The notes under the pieces are model-generated. The model did no database searches, was not told where the DNA came from, and was given only the letters and a program-made list of their open reading frames with translations. Shown here piece after piece: positions 47,359-56,326 of a stretch of DNA of 64,000 nt. Source of the stretch: an uncultured Chlorobiaceae bacterium (GTDB lineage: Bacteria > Bacteroidota > Chlorobiia > Chlorobiales > Chlorobiaceae); contig CAIJPS010000002.1 of assembly GCA_903822595.1 (NCBI GenBank), positions 18,700-82,699 of the forward strand. The letters are read 5' to 3'. The position numbers and the translations under genes were made by a program. Every line of letters begins with the position of its first letter. The first letter of the stretch is position 1.

Positions 47359-48057
47359 TCATACAACCGTACCAAAAAACCTGCCGACTCCTGCCGTAAG
47401 CCCCATTGCGAGAGCTCCCCAGAAGGCGACACGGATTGCGCCCTTGATAACAGGTGCTCCACCGGCATAGGCTGCGGTAGCCCCAAGAAACAGTAAGGTC
47501 ACGAGTGCTGTTGCAGATGAGACTTCCGAAATGCGGCCTGAAGGCGCGAGCAGCACTGCGAAAATCGGGATAACCGCACCTGCTATAAACGAAATTGCAG
47601 AAGCAAATGCAGCCTGGATCGGTCGTGCCCGCAGAGTCTCTGTAATGCCGAGTTCATCGCGGATATGTGCTCCAAGAGCATCTTTCTTCATAAGAGCCTC
47701 TGCTACCTGCAGTGCCAGCGGTTGATCGAGTCCGCGGGCTTCATAAATTGAGGTCAGCTCCTCCAGTTCGTGCTCCGGGTCCGTTTCCAGCTCGCGTTTT
47801 TCCCTCGCGATATCGGCATGTTCGGTGTCTGCTTGCGACTGAACCGATACATACTCCCCTGCCGCCATAGACATGGCACCGGCGACAAGACCAGCCACAC
47901 CGGTTAACAGAACGGTGTCCTGAGAAGCACCAGCAGCAGCCACGCCAATAACAAGGCTTGCTATCGAAATGGTTCCATCATTGGCGCCAAGTACGGCAGC
48001 GCGAAGCCATCCGATTCGGGCTGCTTTGTGTGACTCCCTGTGAATATGTGGTATCAA
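47359..48057 (-). CDS. VIT1/CCC1 family iron/manganese transporter
   Basis: 232 residues from the proposed TTG start at 48057: an AGGAG at 48065-48069 sits 7 nt upstream, while the longer reading frame back to an ATG at 48141 adds a polar stretch unlike the family. The signature LRAAVLGANDGTISIASLV and VAGAMSMAAGEYVS(V)QSQAD identify the family (vacuolar iron transporter / nodulin-21-like, former DUF125). Two N-terminal hydrophobic helices, a charged cytosolic loop (HADIAREKRELETDPEHE, a metal-binding helix in VIT1) and three C-terminal helices are visible. It likely moves Fe2+ or Mn2+ out of the cytoplasm. It is divergent in function from its neighbours and no Fur box was recognised. Confidence 0.85.
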   Translation of the reverse strand: MIPHIHRESHKAARIGWLRAAVLGANDGTISIASLVIGVAAAGASQDTVLLTGVAGLVAGAMSMAAGEYVSVQSQADTEHADIAREKRELETDPEHELEELTSIYEARGLDQPLALQVAEALMKKDALGAHIRDELGITETLRARPIQAAFASAISFIAGAVIPIFAVLLAPSGRISEVSSATALVTLLFLGATAAYAGGAPVIKGAIRVAFWGALAMGLTAGVGRFFGTVV

Positions 48058-48206
48058 ACAACATCTCCTGTTAGCCCAATTTTTTGTTTGGATTGATCCA
48101 CCCTGATCTGCGGATTTTTGAATTATCTCTGCTGAAAACAAAACCCCTCTCCCATTTCTCGATAATCGTCAAGGCCCAGTTGTAATTTTCCCCATGGTAT
48201 ATTCTC

Positions 48207-49034
48207 CTATAGTGCGCGATGAATAAGCGCCGGAGCATGTTGCACCGTACGGGCGAAATGAACGTCCGGTTTACCAAAAACCATGGCATAACCTACAATA
48301 TGGTCATCCGGTATACCAAGGCGTTGGCGAGTCTCGGGTAACAGGTCGCTGATGACCCGGTTTACCAAACCATTCCAGACCGTACCGACCCCATTGGCCT
48401 GGGCGAAAAGCTCAAAGTAGGATAGCGCAATCAGGCAGTCCTGCATCGGAGTTGCAACGCTCTTTGGTGCCGAGGCAACCAGCAAATGTGGCGCGTTACG
48501 GAAAAGGAGATCAATATGATGCTTCTCCCATATCCGCAAAAAATTGGCATAGTAAGCCGTTCCTGCCGGAAAAGCACCCTCATTGACAAGCCTTCCCAAC
48601 CCGGTCATCACTTCGTCACGAAATTGTGCACTCTTCTCTTTGCTGTCGAGTACCGTGAAACAAACCTGACGTGCATTCACACCGGTTGGAGCATGCCATG
48701 CAACATCGAGAAGGCGCTGAAAAAGAGCTGGATCAAGATTTTCACTTTTATAGCGCCGCACCGATCTTCTGCCTTTTATCAGCGTTTCAAGTTGCTCAGG
48801 ATCGGGATATCCCCCTTTGAGAGAACGGCTTAGTGCCGGATCAAGCCCGAATATTGAGACAGAACCTGTTGGACAGATCGCCAGACAGTGTTGACATTTG
48901 TAACAACTTGCCTCTTTTTCATTGGCAATAAACGGGTATCCATCTTCCGCCATGGCGATGATCCGTGCAGGACAATCAGCAACACACTGACCGCAACGAG
49001 TACAACTTTCGTTATTTATTTCAAAATCAAACAT
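48207..49034 (-). CDS. Ferredoxin-nitroreductase fusion protein
   Basis: About 275 residues. Residues 10-65 carry two [4Fe-4S] binding motifs, CTRCGQCVADCP and CYKCQHCLAICP; the rest is an FMN-dependent nitroreductase domain (RRSVRRYKSENLDP, APTGVNARQVCF, then LPETRQRLGIPDDHIVGYAM). Such proteins use ferredoxin-delivered electrons to reduce unknown substrates and are common in anaerobes. Start: ATG 49034 preferred over GTG 49043 three codons upstream; neither has a convincing ribosome-binding site. It stands alone on the minus strand, 149 nt upstream of the transporter gene. Confidence 0.88.
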   Translation of the reverse strand: MFDFEINNESCTRCGQCVADCPARIIAMAEDGYPFIANEKEASCYKCQHCLAICPTGSVSIFGLDPALSRSLKGGYPDPEQLETLIKGRRSVRRYKSENLDPALFQRLLDVAWHAPTGVNARQVCFTVLDSKEKSAQFRDEVMTGLGRLVNEGAFPAGTAYYANFLRIWEKHHIDLLFRNAPHLLVASAPKSVATPMQDCLIALSYFELFAQANGVGTVWNGLVNRVISDLLPETRQRLGIPDDHIVGYAMVFGKPDVHFARTVQHAPALIHRAL

Positions 49035-49478
49035 CTTTGTCACTTAATTTTTTTTTGAACAATCACATGCTACGAATTTTAAAGCCGGCAACAGCCTCAT
49101 CTATTCCTTATTCGTCGGAGAACATTAACAAGCTCAAATTCGCGGATTGTTTTTCAGGTACTCTCCGATGGCGTCAGCCGCCAGTATGGCATCAAACACC
49201 TTTTGGATATGGGTCTTGTCGTGCGAGGTAAAATAAAAAACAGAATATCTATTTCAGAGTACCATCGTAACCTTTGTCATCTCGATTCGGAAGAAAAAAC
49301 TCAGGAGTTCGATCGCCACACTGTTTGATTTTATCCTTTGCCTGTGATCATGTATCTTGTCGTCATGAGGTCAGTACCTGAAAAGAACCAGCCGAAGCAT
49401 GATGTCCACTTCCTTGAACTGCCAGAGTACTTGAATCGTTAACAGAAGAAAAGCGACTGCCTGGGGAGAATATGCCGG
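49035..49478. other. Intergenic stretch with a possible gene remnant
   Basis: 444 nt between divergent genes. A minus-strand frame from 49251 to 49134 has no start codon but reads like protein (segment DKTHIQKVFDAILAADAIG, then YLKNNPRI and stop), suggesting the C-terminal leftover of a deleted gene; I do not recognise the family. The rest is AT-rich and must contain the promoters of the nitroreductase and ModE-like genes, but no convincing box was found. No RNA gene seen. Confidence 0.4.
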
Positions 49479-50288
49479 ATGAAAAACAAAAAAGATGCAA
49501 TCGGCCTTGAGGGCTCCATCTGGTTTCAGAAGGCGGAGAGCCGATTTCTTGGCGGCGACCGGATAGCATTGCTGGAAAAAATCGATGAGCTTGGCTCCAT
49601 CAGCAGTGCTGCGAAAGCCGCAGGAATCAGCTACAAAACGGCATGGCATCTGGTCAACATGATGAACAACCTCTCTGAAAAGCCTCTGGTTGACCGCATG
49701 ACGGGGGGAAAAGGGGGCGGAGGCACCGTTCTGACCAGGGACGGAAAAAAAATTATTGATCAATTCCGGGTTGTTCAGGAAGAACACCGAAAGTTTCTCC
49801 AGAATCTTGAGGGGCGTCTCGGTGATGCCCGTCATCTTTATCAATTTCTTAAAAGCATATCAATGAAAATCAGTGCACGCAACGTTTTTTCAGGAACAGT
49901 GGAAAAAGTCACCAGAGGTGCAGTCAACGCGGAGGTCATCCTTTTGCTTAAAGGGGAAACGCGCATCACCTCGGTTATCACCAACGGTGCCGTTGACAAT
50001 CTCGGTCTGAAAGAGGGGGTGAATGCCTATGCCATCATCAAGTCAAGTTCCATCATTATCGCACAGGAGCTGCACGATACAAAGCTGAGCGCAAGAAACA
50101 TACTGCCTGGCAAGATCACAAAAGTTATTGAAGGACCGGTCAGCACAGAAGTTGATCTGGAAATCGGTGAAGGCAATGTGATTTCCGCCATCATTACGCA
50201 CGGAAGTTCTGAAAAACTTGCACTCAAGGAGGGCGACACGGCCTGTTCAGTCTTCAAGGCATCAAGTGTTATCATCGGTGTAAACTGA
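49479..50288 (+). CDS. modE: ModE-like molybdate-responsive regulator with two Mop (TOBE) domains
   Basis: 269 residues. The N-terminal winged HTH (RIALLEKIDELGSISSAAKA then GISYKTAWHLVNMMNN, residues 27-65) matches ModE, with GKGGGGTVLTRDGKKII in the wing region. Two C-terminal molybdate-binding Mop repeats follow: SARNVFSGTVEKVTRGAV near 132 and SARNILPGKITKVIEGPV near 203. ModE binds DNA when molybdate occupies the Mop domains, usually repressing the mod transporter. No mod or moa gene is in the window, so its targets are elsewhere; the following sulfur genes are separated from it by a terminator. A GGGGAGA lies about 11 nt upstream of the ATG. Confidence 0.88.
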   Translation: MKNKKDAIGLEGSIWFQKAESRFLGGDRIALLEKIDELGSISSAAKAAGISYKTAWHLVNMMNNLSEKPLVDRMTGGKGGGGTVLTRDGKKIIDQFRVVQEEHRKFLQNLEGRLGDARHLYQFLKSISMKISARNVFSGTVEKVTRGAVNAEVILLLKGETRITSVITNGAVDNLGLKEGVNAYAIIKSSSIIIAQELHDTKLSARNILPGKITKVIEGPVSTEVDLEIGEGNVISAIITHGSSEKLALKEGDTACSVFKASSVIIGVN

Positions 50289-50389
50289 ATGCTTTTTTTG
50301 CGAATTAATTAAAAAAAACAAACTTTTTTTTGGTAAATTGCAAAAATAGAGTTAACAATCGTTAAATGACAGCTTACAAAAGGCGACTT

Positions 50390-50485
50390 ATGAAATCAAT
50401 GACCTCTATAATCTTTCTGCTCGACTGCTGCTGTTGCTATTGGCGGCATTATTCTGACACAAGGATATCGGGAAAGAGATTGTAA
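50390..50485 (+). pseudogene. Possible small membrane-peptide ORF, apparently frameshifted
   Basis: ATG at 50390 after an AAAAGG (about 7 nt spacing) opens a 31-codon frame (MKSMTSIIFLLDCCCC...). Shifting by one nucleotide after codon 10 gives a more protein-like continuation (STAAVAIGGIILTQGYRERD), that is a hydrophobic segment flanked by charges. The stretch is bounded by AT-rich DNA upstream and a strong terminator at 50520, as expected for a short independent transcript. It may be a decayed small membrane protein, or the unit may be a non-coding RNA. No family recognised. Confidence 0.3.
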
Positions 50486-50519
50486 CTCGCATGATTTCAT
50501 GAAGTACATATTGTCTTGC

Positions 50520-50554
50520 AAGCCGGTTCTGAATGTCAGAGCCGGCTTTTTTTA
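50520..50554 (+). terminator. Strong intrinsic terminator
   Basis: AAGCCGGTTCTGA at 50520-50532 pairs with TCAGAGCCGGCTT (13 bp, one G-T pair) around an ATG loop, followed by T7. It ends transcription coming from the ModE region, so the DUF4395/metY genes need their own promoter. Because the hairpin lies at 50520-50548, an upstream extension of the DUF4395 frame through it is unlikely to be translated. Confidence 0.9.
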
Positions 50555-50611
50555 TTTTCACCCGGAATATCAAAAAAAAACAAACCGATAATCAAACGAG
50601 AGCACTGCATC

Positions 50612-51097
50612 ATGTCAACCACATCAACCCTGTCAACCATGTCAACATCAACAACATCAGCGCCCACGTGCCTTGGGATACCTTTGCCGATTGTCACACT
50701 GAACCGGGTGGTGCTACTCGCAGGCATCACTGCGGCCATCGTCTTTCAGCAACCGCTTGTAACCACCGCGCTTTTTTTTATCATTCTTTCAGCAATTGTG
50801 TTTGGTAAAAAAGGGAGTCTTATTTTCATGGTCGGATCGCGCCTGTTTGAAAAGCAAAACCTGAATGCGGCAACAGAGTACCCGAAATTGATGCGGTTCA
50901 ATAACTCGATTGCCGCAATTTTGCTCGGCGGCGCCCAAATTTCATTCCTGTTGGGAGCACCGCTTGCGGGGTGGATTTTTTCGGGTATCGTTGCAATTGC
51001 TGCATCGGTAGCCCTTGCAGGATTCTGCTTCGGCTGCTTCCTCTTTTACCAGTTTAACCTGCAACGCTACAAGCTTTTCGGTCAACAACAAAATTAA
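50612..51097 (+). CDS. DUF4395 family membrane protein
   Basis: 161 residues from ATG 50612; the frame is open further upstream but runs through the terminator hairpin. After a Ser/Thr/Met-rich N-terminus (MSTTSTLSTMSTSTTSAP) come four hydrophobic segments (VVLLAGITAAIVF, TALFFIILSAIVFG, SIAAILLGGAQISFLLG, GIVAIAASVALAGFCFGC) and the terminal FCFGCFLFYQFNLQRY block typical of DUF4395. The family is uncharacterised and often neighbours thioredoxin, rhodanese or methionine/cysteine genes, so a link to sulfur metabolism is an inference from context (metY begins 78 nt downstream). Confidence 0.78.
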   Translation: MSTTSTLSTMSTSTTSAPTCLGIPLPIVTLNRVVLLAGITAAIVFQQPLVTTALFFIILSAIVFGKKGSLIFMVGSRLFEKQNLNAATEYPKLMRFNNSIAAILLGGAQISFLLGAPLAGWIFSGIVAIAASVALAGFCFGCFLFYQFNLQRYKLFGQQQN

Positions 51098-51106
51098 CGT
51101 ATCGTA

Positions 51107-51135
51107 CGGGGTACCGGCACGGTATGCCGTGCCCC
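51107..51135. repeat. GC-rich palindromic intergenic element, copy 1
   Basis: GGCACGG (51116-51122) and CCGTGCC (51127-51133) form a perfect 7-bp stem with a TATG loop, flanked by GGGG and CCCC. No T-run follows, so it is not an intrinsic terminator. It resembles the element at 56327 in length, composition and loop, suggesting a dispersed REP-like family. Confidence 0.5.
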
Positions 51136-51174
51136 AAGCCCCAAATCCAACAACCAAACAAAGGAGAGTATCAC

Positions 51175-52476
51175 ATGAGTTCCGAACATTACCGCTTTGA
51201 AACGCTTGCCCTTCATGCAGGTCAAACTGTCGATTCCACCCAGTCTCGCGGAGTACCGGTCTATCGCACCAGTTCCTATCTTTTCAAAAACACCGAACAT
51301 GCTGCAAACCTGTTCGCCCTGAAAGAGCTCGGCAATATTTACACAAGACTGATGAACCCGACCACCGACGTTCTCGAACAGCGGGTCACACAGCTTGAAG
51401 GTGGTGCTGCATCTGTTGCTCTCGCATCAGGAACGGCAGCCATTTTCAACACGATTATCACCCTCGCAGAAGCCGGCGATGAAATCGTTTCCGCAAACAA
51501 TCTCTATGGCGGCACCTATACCCAGTTCGATGCCATTCTTCCCAAACTCGGCATCACCGTCAAATTTGTTGACCCCAAAGATCCGGCCAATTTTGAGCGT
51601 GCAATAACCCCGAAAACAAGGGCGCTCTTCATTGAGACCATCGGAAACCCGGTGCTTGACTATACCGATGTCAAGGCCATTGCAGAGGTGGCTCACCGCA
51701 ACGGACTTCCGCTGATTGTGGATGCAACCTTCACAACCCCTTATCTGCTCAAAACCATTGATCTCGGAGCAGACATCGTCATCAACTCCCTGACCAAATG
51801 GCTGGGCGGCCATGGCTCCGGTCTCGGTGGTATCATCACCGATGCCGGGCGTTTCGACTGGAAAGCCGGGCGTCATCCCCTTTTTACCGAACCCGATAAC
51901 AACTATCACGGGCTACGCTGGGCCATTGACCTGCCGGAACCCCTTGCGCCAATCGCTTTCGCCCTTCGGGTACGGACGGTACCGCTCAGAAACCTCGGAG
52001 CCTGCATTTCTCCCGACAATTCCTGGATTTTTCTTCAGGGGATCGAAACCCTGCCCGTCCGTATGGCCCGCCATTCGGAAAATGCACTCATCGTTGCGGA
52101 ACACCTTGCACAACACCCTGAGGTGGCTTGGGTTCGTTATCCGGGACTGAAAAATGACCCCTCTTACCCCGGCGCTTCAAGAGATTTGAAAAACGGGTTT
52201 GGCGGCATGGTCGTCTTCGGCGTAAAAGGCGGTTATGATGCAGCCGTAAAAATCATCGACACCATCAAGCTCTTTTCGCACCTTGCCAATGTCGGTGACG
52301 CTAAAAGCCTGATCCTCCATCCGGCAAGCACCTCGCACAGCCAGTTGACGGCAGAGCAGCAATTGCAAAGCGGTCTTTCACCGGATTTGATCCGTCTCTC
52401 CATCGGTCTTGAGCATCCCGATGATCTGCTTGAGGCTCTCGACGAGGCGCTTCAGACAGACGAAACAAATCAGTAA
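51175..52476 (+). CDS. metY: O-acetylhomoserine sulfhydrylase (MetY)
   Basis: 433 residues. PLP enzyme of the Cys/Met metabolism family that makes homocysteine (or methionine) from O-acetylhomoserine and sulfide or methanethiol. Opens with FETLALHAGQ; PLP-site features YGGTYTQF, VDATFTTPYLLK and NSLTKWLGGHGSGLGG (Schiff-base Lys) are present. The length of over 420 residues and the SHLANVGDAKSLILHPASTSH block fit MetY rather than MetB (about 380). Start: ATG 51175 has AAAGGAG 10 nt upstream; the frame to 51124 lacks a ribosome-binding site and runs into the palindrome. Direct sulfide use fits a sulfide-rich lifestyle. It ends 2 nt before the response-regulator gene. Confidence 0.93.
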   Translation: MSSEHYRFETLALHAGQTVDSTQSRGVPVYRTSSYLFKNTEHAANLFALKELGNIYTRLMNPTTDVLEQRVTQLEGGAASVALASGTAAIFNTIITLAEAGDEIVSANNLYGGTYTQFDAILPKLGITVKFVDPKDPANFERAITPKTRALFIETIGNPVLDYTDVKAIAEVAHRNGLPLIVDATFTTPYLLKTIDLGADIVINSLTKWLGGHGSGLGGIITDAGRFDWKAGRHPLFTEPDNNYHGLRWAIDLPEPLAPIAFALRVRTVPLRNLGACISPDNSWIFLQGIETLPVRMARHSENALIVAEHLAQHPEVAWVRYPGLKNDPSYPGASRDLKNGFGGMVVFGVKGGYDAAVKIIDTIKLFSHLANVGDAKSLILHPASTSHSQLTAEQQLQSGLSPDLIRLSIGLEHPDDLLEALDEALQTDETNQ

Positions 52477-52478
52477 CC

Positions 52479-53132
52479 ATGACCAATACCAAACGAAATA
52501 TCTCTGTTGTTCTCGCTGATACACAGTTTTTAACCAATGAGGCGTTGCGGGCAATGTTGACACCGCTCTACAAGGCGTTTTATACGGTATCAACCAAAGC
52601 TGGCTTGCAGCAGTATCTGCAGAAAGAGGGCATTTCGCTCATCATCACCGATTATATCCTCTTCGATTTTGATTCAATCAGTGAACTCGAGGATTTGAGA
52701 AAAAATCATCCGGAAATAGGGATCGTGGTTTTGACTAATTCAATAACGCACATAAAAATAAAGGAGTTAAACGATATCGGAATCAGAAATATTGTTCTGA
52801 AAACCGATGATTCAGAAGAGATTTTTCATGCCATCGATGCCGCGTTGAAAGGGAAAAAATATTATTCAGGTGATGTGCTCGATATTCTCCTGAAAAAGGA
52901 TGGTCCTTTGGAAGATGCGACCATCCTGACCACCTCGGAAATCGATATTGTCCGGATGATTTCGAGCGGTCTGTCAACAAAAGAGATTGCTGTAAAAAAG
53001 CATATTAGTTTTCACACCGTCATGACACACCGGAAAAATATTTTCCGTAAGCTCGGCGTGTCAAGCAGTCCTGAATTGCTCATGTATGCCATAAAAGCGG
53101 GGTTGATCGACAATATCGAGTACCATATCTGA
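52479..53132 (+). CDS. NarL/FixJ-type response regulator (LuxR HTH)
   Basis: 217 residues. An N-terminal receiver-like domain (ISVVLADTQFL, LIITDYILFDFDS with the likely phosphorylated Asp near residue 58, VVLTNS, NIVLKTD with the conserved Lys) and a C-terminal LuxR HTH (LTTSEIDIVRMISSGLSTKE then IAVKKHISFHTVMTHRKNIF). The acidic pocket after beta 1 is thin (LADT rather than a D-D/E-D pair), so phosphorylation is uncertain. It is translationally linked to metY (2 nt gap) and lies 106 nt before cysK, so control of sulfur amino acid genes is a reasonable inference. No histidine kinase is nearby. Confidence 0.87.
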   Translation: MTNTKRNISVVLADTQFLTNEALRAMLTPLYKAFYTVSTKAGLQQYLQKEGISLIITDYILFDFDSISELEDLRKNHPEIGIVVLTNSITHIKIKELNDIGIRNIVLKTDDSEEIFHAIDAALKGKKYYSGDVLDILLKKDGPLEDATILTTSEIDIVRMISSGLSTKEIAVKKHISFHTVMTHRKNIFRKLGVSSSPELLMYAIKAGLIDNIEYHI

Positions 53133-53238
53133 TTATACCGCATTTACGGTATGCCAAATCACCGTTTAACGGGATTTCCATTGAACGGGTTATTGATGAT
53201 ATTAAAGTTATTTTCAAACACCAAAACAGGTAACAGCT

Positions 53239-54192
53239 ATGGGACGCATCGCAAAAAAACTGACTGACCTTATCGGCAACACCCCTCTTCTTGAGCTTGG
53301 AAATTTCGGTCGTGAACATCAGGCTCTCGGAGCAATTATTGCCAAACTTGAGTACTTCAACCCCGGTGGCAGTGTGAAGGATCGTATCGGCTTTTCCATG
53401 ATCGAGGATGCTGAAAAGCAGGGACTGCTCAATAAAGAGAGCATTATTATTGAGCCAACCAGCGGCAACACCGGTATTGCACTGGCCTTTATTGCCGCCG
53501 CCAAGGGATATCGGCTGATACTGACCATGCCTGAAACCATGAGTATCGAACGCAGAAACCTGCTCAAGGCGCTTGGTGCAGAACTGGTTCTGACACCTGG
53601 TCCGGAAGGAATGAGCGGAGCCATCAGAAAAGCAGAAGCACTGAACGCGGAATATCCGAATTCTTTTGTTCCGCAGCAGTTCAAAAACCCGGCCAATCCA
53701 GAAATTCACCGCAAAACAACCGCCGAAGAGATCTGGAACGATACCGATGGCAACATTGATATTTTTGTCAGTGGTGTTGGAACCGGGGGAACGATTACCG
53801 GCGTCGGTGAGGTACTCAAACAGAGAAACCCGGGAGTGAAAATCGTTGCTGTTGAGCCATTCGATTCGCAGGTTATTGCTGGCGGTAAACCAGGTCCGCA
53901 CAAAATACAGGGAATCGGTGCCGGATTTATTCCTGATATTCTCAACACCGGCGTTATTGATGAAATTATCCCGGTGAAGAATGAGGATGCCTTGCGTACG
54001 GGTCGCAAACTGGCCAAAACGGAAGGACTCATTGTCGGAATCTCTTCAGGCGCGGCGGTTTACGCAGCTCTGCAGCTTGCACTTCGTGAGGAGAACAGGG
54101 GAAAACGCATTGTCGTCATTCTGCCGGATACCGGAGAGCGCTACCTCTCAACACTGCTCTACCAGGCTGATGAGGAGCCGGTCAAAATCTGA
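53239..54192 (+). CDS. cysK: Cysteine synthase A (O-acetylserine sulfhydrylase)
   Basis: 317 residues, standard length. Joins O-acetylserine with sulfide to give cysteine using PLP. Motifs: [15 protein letters not shown] (Schiff-base Lys), [13 protein letters not shown] (substrate loop), [15 protein letters not shown] (phosphate loop), VGISSGAAV. It is followed 57 nt later by cysE, its acetyl-donor-forming partner, with which it classically forms the cysteine synthase complex. Short inverted repeats in the 106-nt leader (ATACCG/CGGTAT at 53135-53152) may matter for control but no known element was recognised. Confidence 0.95.
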   Translation: MGRIAKKLTDLIGNTPLLELGNFGREHQALGAIIAKLEYFNPGGSVKDRIGFSMIEDAEKQGLLNKESIIIEPTSGNTGIALAFIAAAKGYRLILTMPETMSIERRNLLKALGAELVLTPGPEGMSGAIRKAEALNAEYPNSFVPQQFKNPANPEIHRKTTAEEIWNDTDGNIDIFVSGVGTGGTITGVGEVLKQRNPGVKIVAVEPFDSQVIAGGKPGPHKIQGIGAGFIPDILNTGVIDEIIPVKNEDALRTGRKLAKTEGLIVGISSGAAVYAALQLALREENRGKRIVVILPDTGERYLSTLLYQADEEPVKI

Positions 54193-54249
54193 ACCGGCTG
54201 AAATAATTATTTAAATCCGGAGAATCATCCGGCAGAGGAAGTTTTACTT

Positions 54250-55161
54250 ATGGAAACAAAAAGTGGCGGCATCATTGAAGAGGCTATCAGACGGTTATCC
54301 GGTCACGGTGATGCTGAGTGTGACTCTCTGGGACATCATGAGCATCTGCTGCCCTCGATTGAAAAGCTCAAGGAGATTGTTGAACTCCTGCGTTCAATAA
54401 TTTTTCCGGGATATTTCGGCGGACCCGTCCTGCGGCAGCAGTCGCGTCATCACTTTCTTGGTGTACGCATAGAAAAGCTTTATGGATTGCTTTCTGAGCA
54501 GATTCTCAGTGTTCAGCATTTCGACACCGAGAAAAGTGGATCGGTTAATGCCGCAGAACATGCCTCAGAAAACGCCAGCCAGTTCATCGGACTTCTTCCT
54601 GACATCAGGCGAAAGTTGTGCACTGATGTCAAGGCCATATACGACGGTGATCCTGCGGCGAAAAACTATGGAGAGATCATCTTCTGCTACCCCTCCATCA
54701 GGGCAATGATCAATTACCGGGCGGCGCATGCACTGCTGTCGCTTGGTGTACCCCTGATTCCGAGAATCATTGCTGAAATGGCCCACTCGGAAACCGGTAT
54801 TGACATTCATCCGGGAGCCCATATCGGCGACCATTTCTGCATTGATCATGGTACCGGCGTGGTCATTGGTGAAACCTGCATTATCGGCAACCACGTGCGG
54901 CTCTACCAGGGCGTAACGCTTGGCGCGAAGAAATTTGCACTCGATGACGATGGCAATCCGGTGAAAAACCTGCCACGCCATCCCATTATTGAAGACAACG
55001 TCGTTATTTACTCGAATGCCAACATCCTCGGAAGAATAACCATTGGTAAAAACTCGGTTATCGGTGGCAACGTCTGGCAGACCGTAAGCGTTCCGCCAAA
55101 CTCAAGGGTACTCCAGCAGAAAGCTGTTGAGAGCAGCTTTACCGACGGACTCGGCATTTGA
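54250..55161 (+). CDS. cysE: Serine O-acetyltransferase (long EpsC/SrpH-type CysE)
   Basis: 303 residues. Acetylates serine from acetyl-CoA, the first committed step of cysteine synthesis. The C-terminal left-handed beta-helix is clear (GIDIHPGAHIGDHFCIDHGT, VVIGETCIIGNHVRLYQGVTLGA in two overlapping runs, then ITIGKNSVIGGNVW), including the catalytic His in DHGTGVVIGE. The roughly 160-residue helical N-terminus is longer than in E. coli CysE and fits the SrpH/EpsC type. The terminus GLGI ends in Ile, as needed to insert in the CysK active site. GAGGAAG lies 9 nt before the ATG. Confidence 0.93.
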   Translation: METKSGGIIEEAIRRLSGHGDAECDSLGHHEHLLPSIEKLKEIVELLRSIIFPGYFGGPVLRQQSRHHFLGVRIEKLYGLLSEQILSVQHFDTEKSGSVNAAEHASENASQFIGLLPDIRRKLCTDVKAIYDGDPAAKNYGEIIFCYPSIRAMINYRAAHALLSLGVPLIPRIIAEMAHSETGIDIHPGAHIGDHFCIDHGTGVVIGETCIIGNHVRLYQGVTLGAKKFALDDDGNPVKNLPRHPIIEDNVVIYSNANILGRITIGKNSVIGGNVWQTVSVPPNSRVLQQKAVESSFTDGLGI

Positions 55162-55186
55162 TTCATTGAGCGATTAAAACAAGATC

Positions 55187-56326
55187 ATGCAGTTTGAAAC
55201 CCTTGCGATTCATGACGGACAGGCTCCTGACCCCCATACGGGATCGGTAACCGTTCCCATTTACCAAACATCCACCTTTGAGCGGGAAGACTTGCAGCAT
55301 CACGGCGAATTCTTCTACTCAAGAATCGGCAATCCTACAAGGAAAGCACTTGAATCGACCATTGCCCTGCTCGAAAACGGGCGCTACGGCCTCGCCTTCG
55401 CCTCCGGAGTAGCCGCCACCCTGGCGGCACTTCAGGTGGTGAAGCCTGGAGAACACATTGTTGCGAGTAATGATATTTACGGAGGAAGCTACCGTATTTT
55501 TGAGCAGCTTCTCCGTCCGTTGGGCATCACGACCACCTACGCAGCAAGTGAATCGACAGCGAGTTATGAGGCCGCTATCACTCCGGAAACCAGGCTGATC
55601 TGGATTGAAACTCCAAGTAACCCGCTCCTCCAGCTCTCCGACATTCGGGCTCTTGGCAAACTTGCAAAAGAGCGTGGCATCCTGCTCGCTGTTGACAACA
55701 CTTTTTTAAGCCCCTACTTCCAGCGTCCGCTTGAACTCGGCGCCGATATTGTCGTCCACAGCACCACCAAGTATCTTGGCGGCCACAGCGACGTCATCGG
55801 CGGTGCGGTCGTCACCTCGCATCCGGCGCTGCACACCATCATTAAAAATTACCAGGGCGCAGCGGGGGCCATACCTGCTCCCTGGGACTGCTGGCTCATT
55901 CTTCGCGGTCTGAAAACGCTCAAAATCCGCATGAAGGAGCATGAAGCCAACGCCCTGCACCTCGCACAATTTCTTGAAACGCACCCGGCGGTGGAACGGG
56001 TGTTGTATCCGGGCCTCACCTCCCATCCCCAGCATGAACTGGCAAAAGAGCAGATGAGCGGCTTCGGGGGAATGGTGACCTTCGCATTGAAAGGAGGACT
56101 TCCGGCTGTCGAACAACTGGTAGCGCGAATCAAACTCTTTGTCCTTGCTGACAGCCTCGGCGGTGTCGAATCGCTCATCGCTTCACCGGCAAAAATGACC
56201 CTTGGAGCACTCTCCAGAGAGGAACGTGCGCGGAGAAAATGCACCGATAACCTTGTGCGCCTCTCCGTCGGCTTGGAAAATGCCGAGGATCTTGAGGCGG
56301 ATTTGTTGAACGCCCTTGCATTGTAA
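55187..56326 (+). CDS. Cystathionine gamma-synthase / gamma-lyase family PLP enzyme
   Basis: 379 residues, the length typical of MetB/MetC/CGL. PLP features: YSRIGNPTRKALE, YGGSYRIF, VDNTFLSPYFQRPLELGADI, HSTTKYLGGHSDVIGG (Schiff-base Lys), SLGGVESLIASPAKMT. The family members making or cleaving cystathionine cannot be separated by eye; with MetY present for direct sulfhydrylation, a cystathionine gamma-lyase or reverse transsulfuration role is as likely as gamma-synthase. It begins 25 nt after cysE and is followed by a palindrome, so it probably closes the cysK-cysE operon. Confidence 0.9.
   Translation: MQFETLAIHDGQAPDPHTGSVTVPIYQTSTFEREDLQHHGEFFYSRIGNPTRKALESTIALLENGRYGLAFASGVAATLAALQVVKPGEHIVASNDIYGGSYRIFEQLLRPLGITTTYAASESTASYEAAITPETRLIWIETPSNPLLQLSDIRALGKLAKERGILLAVDNTFLSPYFQRPLELGADIVVHSTTKYLGGHSDVIGGAVVTSHPALHTIIKNYQGAAGAIPAPWDCWLILRGLKTLKIRMKEHEANALHLAQFLETHPAVERVLYPGLTSHPQHELAKEQMSGFGGMVTFALKGGLPAVEQLVARIKLFVLADSLGGVESLIASPAKMTLGALSREERARRKCTDNLVRLSVGLENAEDLEADLLNALAL

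Noticed and set aside
53080..53901. 273-residue minus-strand reading frame
   Set aside because: Antisense to cysK, which is unambiguous; no recognisable protein features.
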